A stretch of DNA of 64,000 nucleotides from an uncultured Bellilinea sp. (lineage in GTDB: Bacteria; Chloroflexota; Anaerolineae; Anaerolineales; Anaerolineaceae), in the NCBI GenBank assembly GCA_938040735.1, contig CALHYE010000013.1, positions 248,001 to 312,000 of the forward strand, in the 5' to 3' direction. Positions 18,143 to 27,575 of the stretch are shown here, piece after piece. Every line of letters begins with the position of its first letter. Position 1 is the first letter of the stretch. Position numbers and translations under genes: made by a program. Under the pieces are notes generated by a model that was given only the letters and a program-made list of their open reading frames with translations, was not told the origin of the DNA and searched no databases.

Positions 18143-18760
18143 TCAGCCTTGATCCACCGAATAGACTTTCTTCACCTCTTGAATGGATTTTCGATCGCCC
18201 AACATGGCCAGAAGAAACACATCCAAACCTTCCAACCGGTCGGGAAGTTCCTGCGCGGTATAGGATTGCTGGCGCAATGCCCGTTCTCGTAGACCGCGCC
18301 ACAAAATCAAGCGTTCCTCATCACGAACCGCCAAATCCTGAAGGGTTGCCGCCCGGTTCAACCGCTCTCCGGTTGTATAAAGAAAAGTTAATCTTCTCCA
18401 ACGGCCGGCTTGAATGGGCGGCGTAATTCTTTGCAATTCACCTAACTGAACTTTGTAATACTCCTCACGGGCGCGGGGATGGTCGGCCTCCTGCCGGAGC
18501 AGCTCCGCCCGAGTGGTCAACTCATGCCCGCGCACAGATGCAAGATAATGAATTCCCCAGCGTTCATCTTCACCAAAGGCTGCCGTCTGATAAAACGCCA
18601 GATAATCCACACTCAACACTTTTGGAGCCGAACGCAAGGGAATGCGGTACCATCCCAAAATCCGGGCGATTTCCAAATCGCGAGGGTGCGGAAGGATGGC
18701 TACCAGAACAATGGCATCTTCCGGTACTATGGATCGTAACGGGGAATACGCGCTGGTCAT
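18143..18760 (-). CDS. Conserved-looking hypothetical protein (205 aa)
   Basis: I do not recognise this family. The protein is soluble, rich in Arg, Leu and Glu. A hydrophobic strand VLVAILPHPRDLEIARILGWYRIPLRS lies near the N-terminus (two short pieces, VLVAILPHP and GWYRIPLRSAP, stand out). The middle is basic and aromatic (GRWRRLTFLYTTGERL), and a helix closes the C-terminus. No signal peptide or membrane helix. It is the first gene of the unit that continues into the hydantoinase. There is no Shine-Dalgarno; a TATAAT box ends 11 bases before the ATG, suggesting a near-leaderless message. Confidence 0.7.
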   Translation of the reverse strand: MTSAYSPLRSIVPEDAIVLVAILPHPRDLEIARILGWYRIPLRSAPKVLSVDYLAFYQTAAFGEDERWGIHYLASVRGHELTTRAELLRQEADHPRAREEYYKVQLGELQRITPPIQAGRWRRLTFLYTTGERLNRAATLQDLAVRDEERLILWRGLRERALRQQSYTAQELPDRLEGLDVFLLAMLGDRKSIQEVKKVYSVDQG

Positions 18761-18771
18761 CGGGTATTCGT

Positions 18772-18777
18772 ATTATA
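18772..18777 (-). promoter_or_regulatory. TATAAT -10 box close to the start of the 205-aa gene
   Basis: Minus-strand TATAAT ends 11 bases before ATG 18760; initiation about 6-8 bases downstream would leave only a few untranslated bases. No convincing -35. Confidence 0.6.
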
Positions 18778-18833
18778 GCCGAAAGTCAAATCAGGCAAGG
18801 ATAATTGCCGAACGCCGGATAATCCACTCGCTT

Positions 18834-18872
18834 CAAAAAAGCATGGGGAGGGTTAGCAATTCCACCCTCCCC
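18834..18872 (-). terminator. Intrinsic terminator after the PLP-enzyme gene
   Basis: A 9-bp stem (18845-18853 with 18864-18872, arm GGGGAGGGT) is followed on the minus strand after four bases by six T residues (18835-18840). It separates the ABC/PLP unit from the downstream 205-aa/hydantoinase unit. Confidence 0.82.
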
Positions 18873-18906
18873 GCTGAAACATTGAAACATTAGCGCTCTT
18901 TTTAGA

Positions 18907-20373
18907 TCAGAGCAGCCCGGCTCGTTCGTTGAACTCGGTGATCAAGGCATCAATTTCCGGCACCTGTTTCTGAATGTCCGTCCAGTAGTTGGGATCGTAC
19001 CACTGGGCCACAATTTCTTCGTAAGTCTTCCCTTGCTGTTCAACCCAGGTGTAGTACTTAAGGTTGTGAATGCGGCGGCGGTCGGCATAGGTCAATTCAA
19101 TCAAGTGATCGGTCGTTTCGCCGTGCAAATCGCGGGCAAAGGTTTCGGCAGCATCGAACATTGTAAATTCACCGAACTGCTCGCGATACTCCTGAATCCG
19201 GCTGGAATACAACTCCATCGAGTCGGTCATCACAAACAGCATGATGTCGTTTTCGCCCATTTCGTAATATTTGGCGGCTTTGATGGCTGAAAGCATGTTG
19301 GCAATGCCGGAAAAGCCGAACAGGTCTAATTGTTGCACCAATTCGGCCGGCACACCCTTCTTGACCAGATATTCGCGGCCGCTTGGCTCATTGAAGAGCC
19401 GCAGCAAGTTGACCACCGAATTATCATCAATGGCTACCACCATGTCGGTATTCTTCACATTGTGAATCCACGGCACGTGTTTATCGCCAATACCCTCAAT
19501 CCGGTGCGCTCCAAAGCCGTTTTCCAACAACGTTGGGCATTGCAGAGCTTCGCTGGCAACGATGACGCTGCGCGGGAATATTTGCTTCATGTAATCGCCG
19601 CAAGCGATCGTGCCGGCCGAACCGGTCGTCAACGCCACACCGCGGTAATTATCCTTCGGCCCCATCACCTGTTGTAATACTTCCTCCATCGCGTGGCCGG
19701 TCACTTCGTAATGCCACAGGTAATTGCCAAACTCCTCAAATTGATTGAAGATCATCAAGTCCTCACCGGAGCGGCGCAGTTCCCAGCACTTATCGAAAAT
19801 TTCCTTGACATTCGATTCGGATCCGGGCGTGGCAATCACCTCACCAGCAATTTTGGAAAGCCACTCAAAACGTTCCTTGCTCATCCCCTCCGGCAGAATG
19901 GCGATAGACTGACATGCCAATAAAGCCGAATCATAAGCCCCACCGCGGCAATAATTGCCGGTGGAAGGCCAGACCGCTTTTTGAGTGGTGGGGTCAAACT
20001 GACCGGTTACCAGCCGCGGCGCCAGACAGCCAAAAGCGGCTCCCACTTTATGCGCTCCGGTCGGGAACCACTTGCCAACCAGGCCAATTAGCCGCGCCGG
20101 CACGCCGGTTAAGCTGGATGGTAATTCAATAAAATTGACACCGCCGAACAAGCCACCGAACGGTTTGGGTTCATTCTTCCAGGTGATCCGGAACAGGTTG
20201 CGAGGATGAACATCCCACAAGCCGATATTTCGCAGCTCTTCCTTGATGTGATCTGGGATCAGGTTGGGGTTTTTCATTTGGGCAAAGGTCGGGATAATAA
20301 TGTTGCGTTCTTTCACCCGCTTTAGCGCCCGTTCTCTTCGTTCTGGAATTACGGTTAAATCAATGGTTGCCAT
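18907..20373 (-). CDS. Fold-type-II PLP enzyme (cysteine synthase/ammonia-lyase-like), specificity unknown
   Basis: 488 residues from ATG 20373, chosen for GAGGAG seven bases upstream. The PLP-binding core is clear: lysine in WFPTGAHKVGAAFG, an Asn/Gly segment STGNYCRGGAYDSALL, a phosphate-cradle-type TTGSAGTIACG and a late MTDSMELY. It is about 170 residues longer than cysteine synthase, with an N-terminal extension (RNIIIPTFAQM) and a long C-terminal tail ending in ITEFNERAGLL. It is not an obvious YgeX diaminopropionate ammonia-lyase. It follows the glycosyltransferase gene (4-base gap) at the end of the nucleoside-transporter unit. Possible roles are a beta-eliminating lyase or synthase on an amino acid released during purine breakdown. 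Confidence 0.8.
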   Translation of the reverse strand: MATIDLTVIPERRERALKRVKERNIIIPTFAQMKNPNLIPDHIKEELRNIGLWDVHPRNLFRITWKNEPKPFGGLFGGVNFIELPSSLTGVPARLIGLVGKWFPTGAHKVGAAFGCLAPRLVTGQFDPTTQKAVWPSTGNYCRGGAYDSALLACQSIAILPEGMSKERFEWLSKIAGEVIATPGSESNVKEIFDKCWELRRSGEDLMIFNQFEEFGNYLWHYEVTGHAMEEVLQQVMGPKDNYRGVALTTGSAGTIACGDYMKQIFPRSVIVASEALQCPTLLENGFGAHRIEGIGDKHVPWIHNVKNTDMVVAIDDNSVVNLLRLFNEPSGREYLVKKGVPAELVQQLDLFGFSGIANMLSAIKAAKYYEMGENDIMLFVMTDSMELYSSRIQEYREQFGEFTMFDAAETFARDLHGETTDHLIELTYADRRRIHNLKYYTWVEQQGKTYEEIVAQWYDPNYWTDIQKQVPEIDALITEFNERAGLL

Positions 20374-20377
20374 CTGT

Positions 20378-21343
20378 TTACTCCTCATTAAGTTTTGGTG
20401 TTTTCTCAAAATCTTCCGGGCTTTCGCTGACAATATACAGCGGCCGGCCTTTTGCTTCATCATAAATTCGTCCAATGTATTCGCCTAAAATCCCAAGGCA
20501 AATCAATTGGACACCCCCCAGGAACAACACAGCAATCAGGGTGGTTGCCTGACCAAAAAACGCCTGCGCCTGAATCGTCCGCAAGACGATCACAACCGGA
20601 ATGGCTAAAATCGCCAACCCGGCCGCGAAAAAGCCTAAATAAGTAGCCAGTTGAAGCGGAAAATAGGAAAAGCCAGTGATCGCCGTCAACGCCAGGCGCA
20701 GCATTTTCCGCAGCGGATATTTGGTCTCACCGGCAAAGCGCGGGGCGCGGCGGTAAAGCACGCCGGTTTGACGAAAACCCACCCAGGCTGACATCCCCCG
20801 TAAAAAACGATGATGCTCGCGCATGGTGTTCAACACATTGACCACCTTCCGATCCATCAGCCGGAAATCACCGGCATCCATCGGAATGTCCACATCGGTA
20901 ATGCGGGCTATCAAACGGTAGAACAATGAGGCTGTAAATTTCTTGAAGAAGGATTCGCCCTCCCGTTCAGCCCGCACCGCATAAACCACCTCGTAGCCTT
21001 CCCGCCACTTTTCGATCAAATCCAAGATCACTTCCGGCGGGTCTTGCAGGTCCGCATCAATGATCACCACCGCATCACCGCGTGAGTAATCCAACCCGGC
21101 AGTCACCGCAATTTGATGGCCAAAGTTGCGCGCAAACATGACCGGCCGCACGCGCGGGTCACTTCTGGCAAGTTCGCGGATGATGTTGGGAGATTCATCC
21201 ACCGAACCGTCATTCACCAGCACCAATTCCCATGGTCTACCGGTTCTGTCCATGACCTCGACCATCCGGCGGTAGAGTTCATGCAAACAAGAGGCTTCAT
21301 TGTAAACTGGAACGACAATTGAAAAAACAGGTTTTTCGGTCAT
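20378..21343 (-). CDS. Family 2 glycosyltransferase, polyprenyl-phosphate type (GtrB/DPM1-like)
   Basis: Transfers a sugar from a nucleotide donor to a lipid phosphate carrier at the inner membrane. The 321 residues contain the GT-A core: [10 protein letters not shown] near residue 12, VNDGSVDES near 43, a donor-site [10 protein letters not shown] near 93 and the [10 protein letters not shown] segment near 160. Two C-terminal transmembrane helices (about 230-252 and 262-290) follow, as in GtrB. It sits between the threonine synthase-like and PLP-enzyme genes, an odd place for envelope biogenesis. The start has GAGGTG only 15-16 bases upstream, so its translation signal is weak. Confidence 0.9.
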   Translation of the reverse strand: MTEKPVFSIVVPVYNEASCLHELYRRMVEVMDRTGRPWELVLVNDGSVDESPNIIRELARSDPRVRPVMFARNFGHQIAVTAGLDYSRGDAVVIIDADLQDPPEVILDLIEKWREGYEVVYAVRAEREGESFFKKFTASLFYRLIARITDVDIPMDAGDFRLMDRKVVNVLNTMREHHRFLRGMSAWVGFRQTGVLYRRAPRFAGETKYPLRKMLRLALTAITGFSYFPLQLATYLGFFAAGLAILAIPVVIVLRTIQAQAFFGQATTLIAVLFLGGVQLICLGILGEYIGRIYDEAKGRPLYIVSESPEDFEKTPKLNEE

Positions 21344-21381
21344 ATATAGGATGTTTTCTCACCTCGTATGTAAATTGTATT

Positions 21382-22629
21382 TCAAATTCCAAGATGTTTC
21401 TTCAAGGCGTTCATGGTTGGCTCAATCACCGGAGCAGCCGGGACTGCCTGCATGGCGGCTCGGATGTCCTTCAATCCGCTGCCGGTGTTGATGACCAGTA
21501 CCGGATCGTCGGGTGTAATCTTGCCCAGCGCAATGGCTTTTTTCAATCCCACATAAGCCGTTGATCCGGCCGGCTCGGCAAAGATACCCACCGGCCCCAG
21601 TTCGCCAATACCGGCAATAATCTCTTCGTCCGAAACGGTGAGGTACTCACCGCCGGTTTGGCGGGCTGCCCGCACGGCTCGAACGCCATCGCGCGGCAAA
21701 TCCACCGAGATACTGTCGGCAATCGTCGTTGCCTGCACCGGTTCGATCTCTTCTGTCCCCTTAAAAAAGGCATTGGCAACCGCTGCCGACTTTTCAGACT
21801 GAATGCCGAAAATGCGCGGCATTTTTTCCAACCAGCCGAGCGCTTGTAAATCCTTAAAGCCTTTATGCAAGCCGGAGATGATGTTGCCATCCCCCACGGA
21901 AACAAACACAACCAGCGGCGGCAGATCTCGTTTAAGGTTCAGAATGACATTTTCCCAAATCTCAAGTGCCGCCGTTTTCTTGCCTTCCGCCGTGAAGGGA
22001 TTGTAGCCGGTATTGCGGCAGTACCAACCGAACTCCTCCGAAGCCTGAATGGTCAGGTCAAAAGCCGAGTCGTAATTGCCATCCACCAGAATGACCTGCG
22101 CCCCATACACCAGCAATTGAGCAACCTTTGCCGGGGGAGCCGTCTTGGGCGCGAAAATGACTGCCTTGTGACCAACCGCTGCTGCCATCCCCGCCAGAGC
22201 CGCGCCGGCATTACCGGTTGAAGCGGTCACCACGACCTCGGCCCCAATTTGACGGGCGCGCGCCACCACCACCGAGGAAGCCCTGTCTTTGAAGGAGGCC
22301 GTTGGATTGCGCCCTTCGTCCTTGATCCACAAATGCCGCAGTCCCAGCTTCTCTGCCAGTCGGGTTGGATAAAAGGTCGGCGTCCAGCCGGCCATCCGCA
22401 GGGGCGTGCCTTCTCCACCCGGGTCTTTGACCGGCAATAAGGGTAAATAGCGCCACAGTGAATAATCCGAGCGGGAAATAATATCATTGACTTCGTACTT
22501 CTGGCGGATGGCGGCGTAATCCAGTACGACATCCAGATTCCCACCATCTTTCGGACAGGTATAGGTGACCTGCCCCGGCGCATACTCCGTGTTACACAAC
22601 GAACAGCGATAGCCAATAAACTCACTCAT
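21382..22629 (-). CDS. thrC: Threonine synthase-like PLP enzyme with N-terminal zinc knuckle
   Basis: 415 residues. A rubredoxin-like knuckle at the N-terminus (CSLC ... CPKDGG) precedes a fold-type-II core with the Schiff-base lysine in NPTASFKDRAS, an STGNAGAALAG phosphate loop and a C-terminal NTGSGLKD. This is the short ThrC class, which converts O-phosphohomoserine to threonine. Gene context is less expected: it follows the nucleoside-ABC permease by 28 bases and precedes a glycosyltransferase. It could be the only ThrC of the cell or a paralogue acting on another phosphoamino acid or diamino acid. TGAGG precedes the start. Confidence 0.82.
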   Translation of the reverse strand: MSEFIGYRCSLCNTEYAPGQVTYTCPKDGGNLDVVLDYAAIRQKYEVNDIISRSDYSLWRYLPLLPVKDPGGEGTPLRMAGWTPTFYPTRLAEKLGLRHLWIKDEGRNPTASFKDRASSVVVARARQIGAEVVVTASTGNAGAALAGMAAAVGHKAVIFAPKTAPPAKVAQLLVYGAQVILVDGNYDSAFDLTIQASEEFGWYCRNTGYNPFTAEGKKTAALEIWENVILNLKRDLPPLVVFVSVGDGNIISGLHKGFKDLQALGWLEKMPRIFGIQSEKSAAVANAFFKGTEEIEPVQATTIADSISVDLPRDGVRAVRAARQTGGEYLTVSDEEIIAGIGELGPVGIFAEPAGSTAYVGLKKAIALGKITPDDPVLVINTGSGLKDIRAAMQAVPAAPVIEPTMNALKKHLGI

Positions 22630-22657
22630 AGATTTTTATCCTCAGGTTGAAATTTTA

Positions 22658-23656
22658 TTACTCATTTTCAAACGGAACACCCAGCGATGCCGGCGGTGAA
22701 GTACGCAAGGATCGGAGGATGTTTGCCAGCCATTTACGGGTTTTCTCCGGTAGAGCAGCCAGCGTGCGATCCACCCACTCGGCGTTTCCAATATTAACCA
22801 GCAGAAGGGTCAAGATCATCAACGGAAAGGGGGCCACCTGCAAAACCTGAGAAGGAATATTCGGTAAACTGGGCTGAAGCACCAGACCCAGCCATTGCAA
22901 CAAACCAAACAGATAAGCCCCAAAGGCTGCCCGTAAAGGATTCCAGCCGCCGAAAATCGTCAGAGCCAGGGCAATCCAACCGAATCCGTCCAGCCCGGAG
23001 ATGGTGCCTTTCCAACCGGCTTTGACGCTCAATGAAAACATCGGGCCGGCCAGACCGGCCAGCATGCCGCCCAAAACGGTATAAAAATAACGCATCCGGT
23101 TGACATTTGCCCCGCGCACAAAAGCCGTTGCCGGTTTTTCGCCAATCCCTTGCAGCATCAAACCCGGTTTGGTTTTGAAAATGAATACATAAGAAACAAT
23201 AATCAGTAGAAAACTGGCATAAACCGGAATATCTTGTTGAAAGAAGATGACTCCAATAATCGGAATATCCGCCAACCCCGGAATAGGCAGAGAAGCAACC
23301 CGCGGCCCCTGCAAACCCATGAACGGATTCCCAAGGTAGTACGCCAGATCGCGGCAGGTGAGGGCTAAAATGAAACCGACCGCCACCTGAGACTGCTTGA
23401 GGGTGATGCTGCTAAACGCTACAATCAAAGCCACCAGTCCGCCGATCAAGGCGCCGGCCAAAAAACCCAACACCAGACTATTGGTGGTTACCGCCACCGC
23501 AAAACCCGCCATAGCCGTCAAGAGGATGGTACCATTCAGCGAGAGGTTGATAACCCCGCTGCGTTCTGCAAAGGTCTCCCCAATCGTCGCAAAAACAATC
23601 GGCGCCGATGAGGCTAAAACGCCAGCCAAACCAATCAGGATAATTTGAGTGTCCAT
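22658..23656 (-). CDS. ABC transporter permease, nucleoside/BMP type (second permease)
   Basis: 332 residues, about 9-10 hydrophobic helices. The opening GVLASSAPIVFATIGETFAE and the following NLSLNGTILLTAM segment are typical of the NupQ/YufQ/RbsC-like permease of BMP-family transporters. It starts 13 bases after the partner permease ends, with GAGGTC before the ATG. With the ATPase, partner permease and BMP lipoprotein it forms a complete high-affinity importer in the inner membrane, probably for nucleosides or bases. Confidence 0.9.
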   Translation of the reverse strand: MDTQIILIGLAGVLASSAPIVFATIGETFAERSGVINLSLNGTILLTAMAGFAVAVTTNSLVLGFLAGALIGGLVALIVAFSSITLKQSQVAVGFILALTCRDLAYYLGNPFMGLQGPRVASLPIPGLADIPIIGVIFFQQDIPVYASFLLIIVSYVFIFKTKPGLMLQGIGEKPATAFVRGANVNRMRYFYTVLGGMLAGLAGPMFSLSVKAGWKGTISGLDGFGWIALALTIFGGWNPLRAAFGAYLFGLLQWLGLVLQPSLPNIPSQVLQVAPFPLMILTLLLVNIGNAEWVDRTLAALPEKTRKWLANILRSLRTSPPASLGVPFENE

Positions 23657-23669
23657 ATCTTTGACCTCA

Positions 23670-24716
23670 TCAAGAGCGTGTCAGGCGGCGGCGGACGCCG
23701 TCCATCAATAACACAAATAAGACCAGCGAACCTTGCAGCACACCGGAGAGGGATGAGTCCAGTTTCAGGACAATCGGCAACTGGATACTGCCGATGTTCA
23801 GCGCGGCGAAAAACAAAGCTACCGGCGCTGCCCAAAGGGCTTGATAGTTCACCAGCATGGCCACCATCATGCCGAGGAAACCATAGCCGGATGAGATGGA
23901 TGGGATCAGACGGTGATAAACGGCTAAAACCTGAGTAGCCCCCGCCAGCCCGGCCATCAAGCCGCACAACAAAAACGCCATCAACATGTAACGGGTGGTC
24001 GGAATACCCATCAAAAAAGCCGCCCGGCCATTCCGTCCAACTGCTTTCAAACGCAGTCCAAAATAGGTGCCGCGTAACAGAATATAGACGATCACAATCG
24101 CGATGATGCCCATCGCTAACGATAAAGGACTCAAGCGAAAACCCTGCAGAGTCGGCAGCCACAATTCCAACGGAAACGGCTCAGTGCCGCTCATCGAGCC
24201 GACCCCGGGGCGTTTCCACGGGCCAAAGATGAGCCAGATAGTCAACGCCGTCGCCACAAAGTTCAAACCAAGACCGCCAAAAATCTCATTGACATTTCCA
24301 AATATTTTTAACAAAGCCACCAAACCCGCCCAAAACATGCCGCCCAAAGCCCCGGCTATAAATCCAATCGTGATAATTAAAGCGGGCGGCAGATCGGTAG
24401 GTTGTAACACTCGCAGCGCCCAGGTGGTAAAAATTGCCCCCAGAGTAATTTGCCCCTCAATACCGATATTCCACAAACCCGCCGTGAAGGTCAACAACAA
24501 TCCTGCTGTCGCTAAAAGAAGCGGTGTCCAGGCAACCAGGATATCGGCGATTTTTACGGGTGAACCCACAGCGCCAGTAAGAATATTCTGATAGACCTGA
24601 AGAGGGTCGGCGCCGGAAATCAGCATTACAATAGTTGTAAACGCCAACGCCAGCAATACGGCCAAAGCCTGAAATCCGATGCCGCTCCAGCGCGAGGATG
24701 TCTTCATCGTCGTCAT
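23670..24716 (-). CDS. ABC transporter permease, nucleoside/BMP type (first permease)
   Basis: 348 residues, about 9-10 hydrophobic helices, matching NupP/YufP. Useful family features are LLLTFTAGLWNIGIEGQ near residue 78 (family ExxN/GxEGQ region) and the FLMGIPTTRYM coupling region near residue 230. Start with AAGGTG seven bases before the ATG; a second in-frame ATG three codons on is possible. It lies between the ATPase gene (23-base gap) and the second permease (13-base gap). Confidence 0.9.
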   Translation of the reverse strand: MTTMKTSSRWSGIGFQALAVLLALAFTTIVMLISGADPLQVYQNILTGAVGSPVKIADILVAWTPLLLATAGLLLTFTAGLWNIGIEGQITLGAIFTTWALRVLQPTDLPPALIITIGFIAGALGGMFWAGLVALLKIFGNVNEIFGGLGLNFVATALTIWLIFGPWKRPGVGSMSGTEPFPLELWLPTLQGFRLSPLSLAMGIIAIVIVYILLRGTYFGLRLKAVGRNGRAAFLMGIPTTRYMLMAFLLCGLMAGLAGATQVLAVYHRLIPSISSGYGFLGMMVAMLVNYQALWAAPVALFFAALNIGSIQLPIVLKLDSSLSGVLQGSLVLFVLLMDGVRRRLTRS

Positions 24717-24739
24717 ACCGTCACCTTGTGCATGGGGGA

Positions 24740-26203
24740 TTAAAAACCTTTTCCGCCAATTAACTGACCCAATTGTTCAACAGTAGTGGATTCGGCATCC
24801 AATGGCGGAGATACCTTCCCGCCGTAAAACACCAGAATTCGATCACTGTATTGCAGAATTTCTTCCAAATCCGCAGAAGTGAAGATGATACTTGTGCCTT
24901 GCTTGCAGCGCTCTTTTAATTTTCCCCAGATCCAAATGGCCGATTCGATATCCAAACCACGGGTTGGGTGTTCCAACAATAGCAAATTAACCGGCTGACG
25001 CAGCATCGCCAGCAGAGCGCGCTGTTGATTACCGCCGGAAAGCGACTCAACCGTACTGACTGGTGTGCCTTTAATGTTGAAATCTTCAATCCGCTGGCGG
25101 GTGGTTGCCAGGGCTTTATCGAAGTTGATAAAAAAACCATTTTGTTCTTCAGCCAGAATAAAATGCTCGGTCAAAGAGAGACCGGGAATCAACCCTTCTT
25201 CCAACCGTGAGGCAGGCACATAAGCAATTCCCGCCTCCAGAAAAGCCCGGTATGGTTTGCCGGTCAGCCGCCTGCCGCCCAAGTTTATTTCACCGGCTAC
25301 CGGCCGGATTAAACCGGCACAGGTGCGTAAAAATTGCACCTGACCGGAACCCTCCATGCCGGCCAGGCCGATTACCTCTCCGCAGCTAATCGTAAGATTG
25401 ATATCCCGAATTTGCAGGCGGTAATCCTCAATGGTCACATGGTCAAGATGAAAGGAAACATCACAGGTTTCATAGCGTTGTTTTTCTTCAAGGCTAATTG
25501 CCCGGCCAAACATCATTTGCACCAATTCATCGGTGACATACGGCGGATCAACCTGTCCCACCAATTCGCCCTTTCGGAAAACAGCTATCCGATCGCACAG
25601 GAACTCGACATCCTCCAGCTTATGCGAGACAAAAATTACCGACATCCCCTGTGCGGCTAATTTTCGCAAAGTTTCAAATAATTTTTCTTTCTGCGAAGCG
25701 CTGATACCCGTGGTAGGTTCATCCAGAATCAACACCCGCGCCCCCAGCCACAACAACCGCAGAATTTCCAACTGCTGACGTTCGCCTACCGTCAAGGTAT
25801 CTACATAAGCATACGGATCGATGTTAAAACCAAATCGGCTTTGTAATTCTGAAAACGCGCGCACCACCTCGCCTCGGTTGGGGAATAAACCGCCATCGTG
25901 ACCGATCAACAGGTTATCCACCACCCGCATTGGCGGAAAATCAAGCGGGTCTTGATGAAGCATGCCAATTCCCAACCGGATTGCATCCGAGGGAGAATTG
26001 ATTTTTACCGGCGTTCCATCCAGGCGAATCTCTCCCGAATCAGCCTGAATGTAACCGGACAGGATCTTCATCAAAGTACTCTTACCAGCCCCATTTTCTC
26101 CAAGAATGCCCTGAATCTTGCCGGATTCAACCGTCAGGTTAATATCATTATTCGCATGAACTGCGCCAAAATGTTTGTGGATGTGAATTAGTTCGACCTT
26201 CAT
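24740..26203 (-). CDS. ABC transporter ATPase with two nucleotide-binding domains (nucleoside/sugar type)
   Basis: 487 residues from ATG 26203 (GGAAGG ten bases upstream). The first domain has GENGAGKSTLMK (Walker A), LTVGERQQLEIL (signature variant) and LILDEPTTGIS. The second keeps LSGGNQQRALLAML and LLLEHPTRGLD but its Walker A region (GLAGMEGSGQVQFLR) is degenerate, as is normal in the RbsA/NupO/YufO family. It energises the two adjacent permeases. A strong inverted repeat without a T-run lies between it and the binding-protein gene. Confidence 0.93.
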   Translation of the reverse strand: MKVELIHIHKHFGAVHANNDINLTVESGKIQGILGENGAGKSTLMKILSGYIQADSGEIRLDGTPVKINSPSDAIRLGIGMLHQDPLDFPPMRVVDNLLIGHDGGLFPNRGEVVRAFSELQSRFGFNIDPYAYVDTLTVGERQQLEILRLLWLGARVLILDEPTTGISASQKEKLFETLRKLAAQGMSVIFVSHKLEDVEFLCDRIAVFRKGELVGQVDPPYVTDELVQMMFGRAISLEEKQRYETCDVSFHLDHVTIEDYRLQIRDINLTISCGEVIGLAGMEGSGQVQFLRTCAGLIRPVAGEINLGGRRLTGKPYRAFLEAGIAYVPASRLEEGLIPGLSLTEHFILAEEQNGFFINFDKALATTRQRIEDFNIKGTPVSTVESLSGGNQQRALLAMLRQPVNLLLLEHPTRGLDIESAIWIWGKLKERCKQGTSIIFTSADLEEILQYSDRILVFYGGKVSPPLDAESTTVEQLGQLIGGKGF

Positions 26204-26259
26204 CCAGAATAAACCTTCCAATCCACGAAGTTCTCTACGCCAATCCGTTCTTCCAATTA

Positions 26260-26285
26260 GGGGCTGCCGCAATTGCGGCAGCCCC
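26260..26285 (-). repeat. 11-bp perfect inverted repeat between binding protein and ABC ATPase genes
   Basis: GGGGCTGCCGC (26260-26270), AATT loop, GCGGCAGCCCC (26275-26285). No T-run follows on the minus strand. Most likely a hairpin that protects the upstream lipoprotein mRNA from 3-prime decay or causes partial termination, so more binding protein than ATPase is made. Confidence 0.7.
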
Positions 26286-26306
26286 CATCATTTGCTCATC
26301 GAAAGG

Positions 26307-27575
26307 TTAGTTGCTGGGAACGCTTTGGCCTTCCATGCCCTCCAGCAATTGCGGCAGATACCAGATTTGCAGGTCAGTAGCCACTTCGCCATCGGCAAGG
26401 AACGGAGTGCCGTCCTGGTAATTCAACGGGCCGACAAACAGGTTCAAACCGCCCGCCAATTCCGCAATGAATTTTTCCACATTGGACTTGGCGTCCGCGC
26501 TGAGCGCATCGCCAAATACATAGCCAACTGCGGAAGTATCATGGTTGTTAATATTTGTCCAGTCCGGGCCGAGCCATTCAAAATAGGACTTGAAAGTACC
26601 GGCTTTGACCTGCTCAACTGCCCGCAGGTAAGCCGGCCCCCAGTTGAAGTACGGCACACCCAAACATACTTCCGGCGCTTCGGCGCAAGCGCCTTCATAG
26701 TCATACGGAATCGCCCAAACTTCTTTACCGGCGGCGCGGGCTTTGCTGGCCTGTACCAGCGCTTCAGTGGTGTCAATACCGGAGATGACAACATCGTAAC
26801 CGCTATTCAGGAAATCATCCGCAACCTGAGTCGGGTCGGCCGTGAAACCGGGGATGTTAAACCAGAAGCCGATCCAGGTGACTTTGAATTTCAGATCCGC
26901 CGGATTTTTGCCGGCATACTTTTCGTAGCAGTATTTTGCGCCCAAATAGGCCGAAGCGGTCAGGCGGCGAGTTTCATCATTGATGAGCGGGCCGAGGTAG
27001 CCAATTTGCCCGGTTTTGGTGGTCAATGCGGCTGCACAACCGGCAATCATCTTGCCGTATTCCATCTTCCCCATCGTATTGCCAAATTTGGCGAATTCGA
27101 TGTAATTGACGCCTTCCTTCCAGGAAGTATCGCCGGAAGCGTGAATCACCGGCACATCCGGATGACTGCGGGCGAAGTTAATTGCGCCGTCCTTCATATC
27201 ATCCGAGTTGAAGATGATCAATTTTGCGCCTTTGGACAGCAAATCCTCCGCCAATTGTTCCGGGGTGGTGCCAGGGCGGTCAGCCGGGTTGACTTTGTCA
27301 ATGTAGATCAGTTTGACGCCGGGAACTTTCTTTTCGACATACAGACCGGCATCATAATGAGCCTGGCTCCAGCCGCGGTCGTTGTACGGCCCAACCAGAA
27401 GCATGCCGATGATAAACTCTTCCGGTTCAGCCGGCGGTTGGGTCGGCTGGGGTTCGGCCGGCGGTTGGGTCGGCTGAGGCGCCTGAGTCGGCGTGGCTGC
27501 CGGCTGGCAGGCGGACACCAACAAGGTGAGCAGCAATACAAAGCTCAGGACAAACCAAATGCGTTTGGATTTCAT
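26307..27575 (-). CDS. BMP-family substrate-binding lipoprotein (nucleoside/purine ABC importer)
   Basis: 422 residues from ATG 27575, preferred over an ATG four codons earlier because GGAGG lies 5 bases ahead. A lipoprotein signal (basic KSKR, hydrophobic stretch, lipobox LVSAC) is followed by a Pro/Thr/Gln-rich linker with repeated PTQPPAEP units, then the periplasmic-binding fold (FIIGMLLVGPYNDRGWSQAHYDAG; DVVISGIDTTEAL). BMP/PnrA/Med proteins bind nucleosides or related ligands. First gene of the transporter unit. Ligand assignment to purines rests on family and on the neighbouring deaminases. Confidence 0.92.
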   Translation of the reverse strand: MKSKRIWFVLSFVLLLTLLVSACQPAATPTQAPQPTQPPAEPQPTQPPAEPEEFIIGMLLVGPYNDRGWSQAHYDAGLYVEKKVPGVKLIYIDKVNPADRPGTTPEQLAEDLLSKGAKLIIFNSDDMKDGAINFARSHPDVPVIHASGDTSWKEGVNYIEFAKFGNTMGKMEYGKMIAGCAAALTTKTGQIGYLGPLINDETRRLTASAYLGAKYCYEKYAGKNPADLKFKVTWIGFWFNIPGFTADPTQVADDFLNSGYDVVISGIDTTEALVQASKARAAGKEVWAIPYDYEGACAEAPEVCLGVPYFNWGPAYLRAVEQVKAGTFKSYFEWLGPDWTNINNHDTSAVGYVFGDALSADAKSNVEKFIAELAGGLNLFVGPLNYQDGTPFLADGEVATDLQIWYLPQLLEGMEGQSVPSN

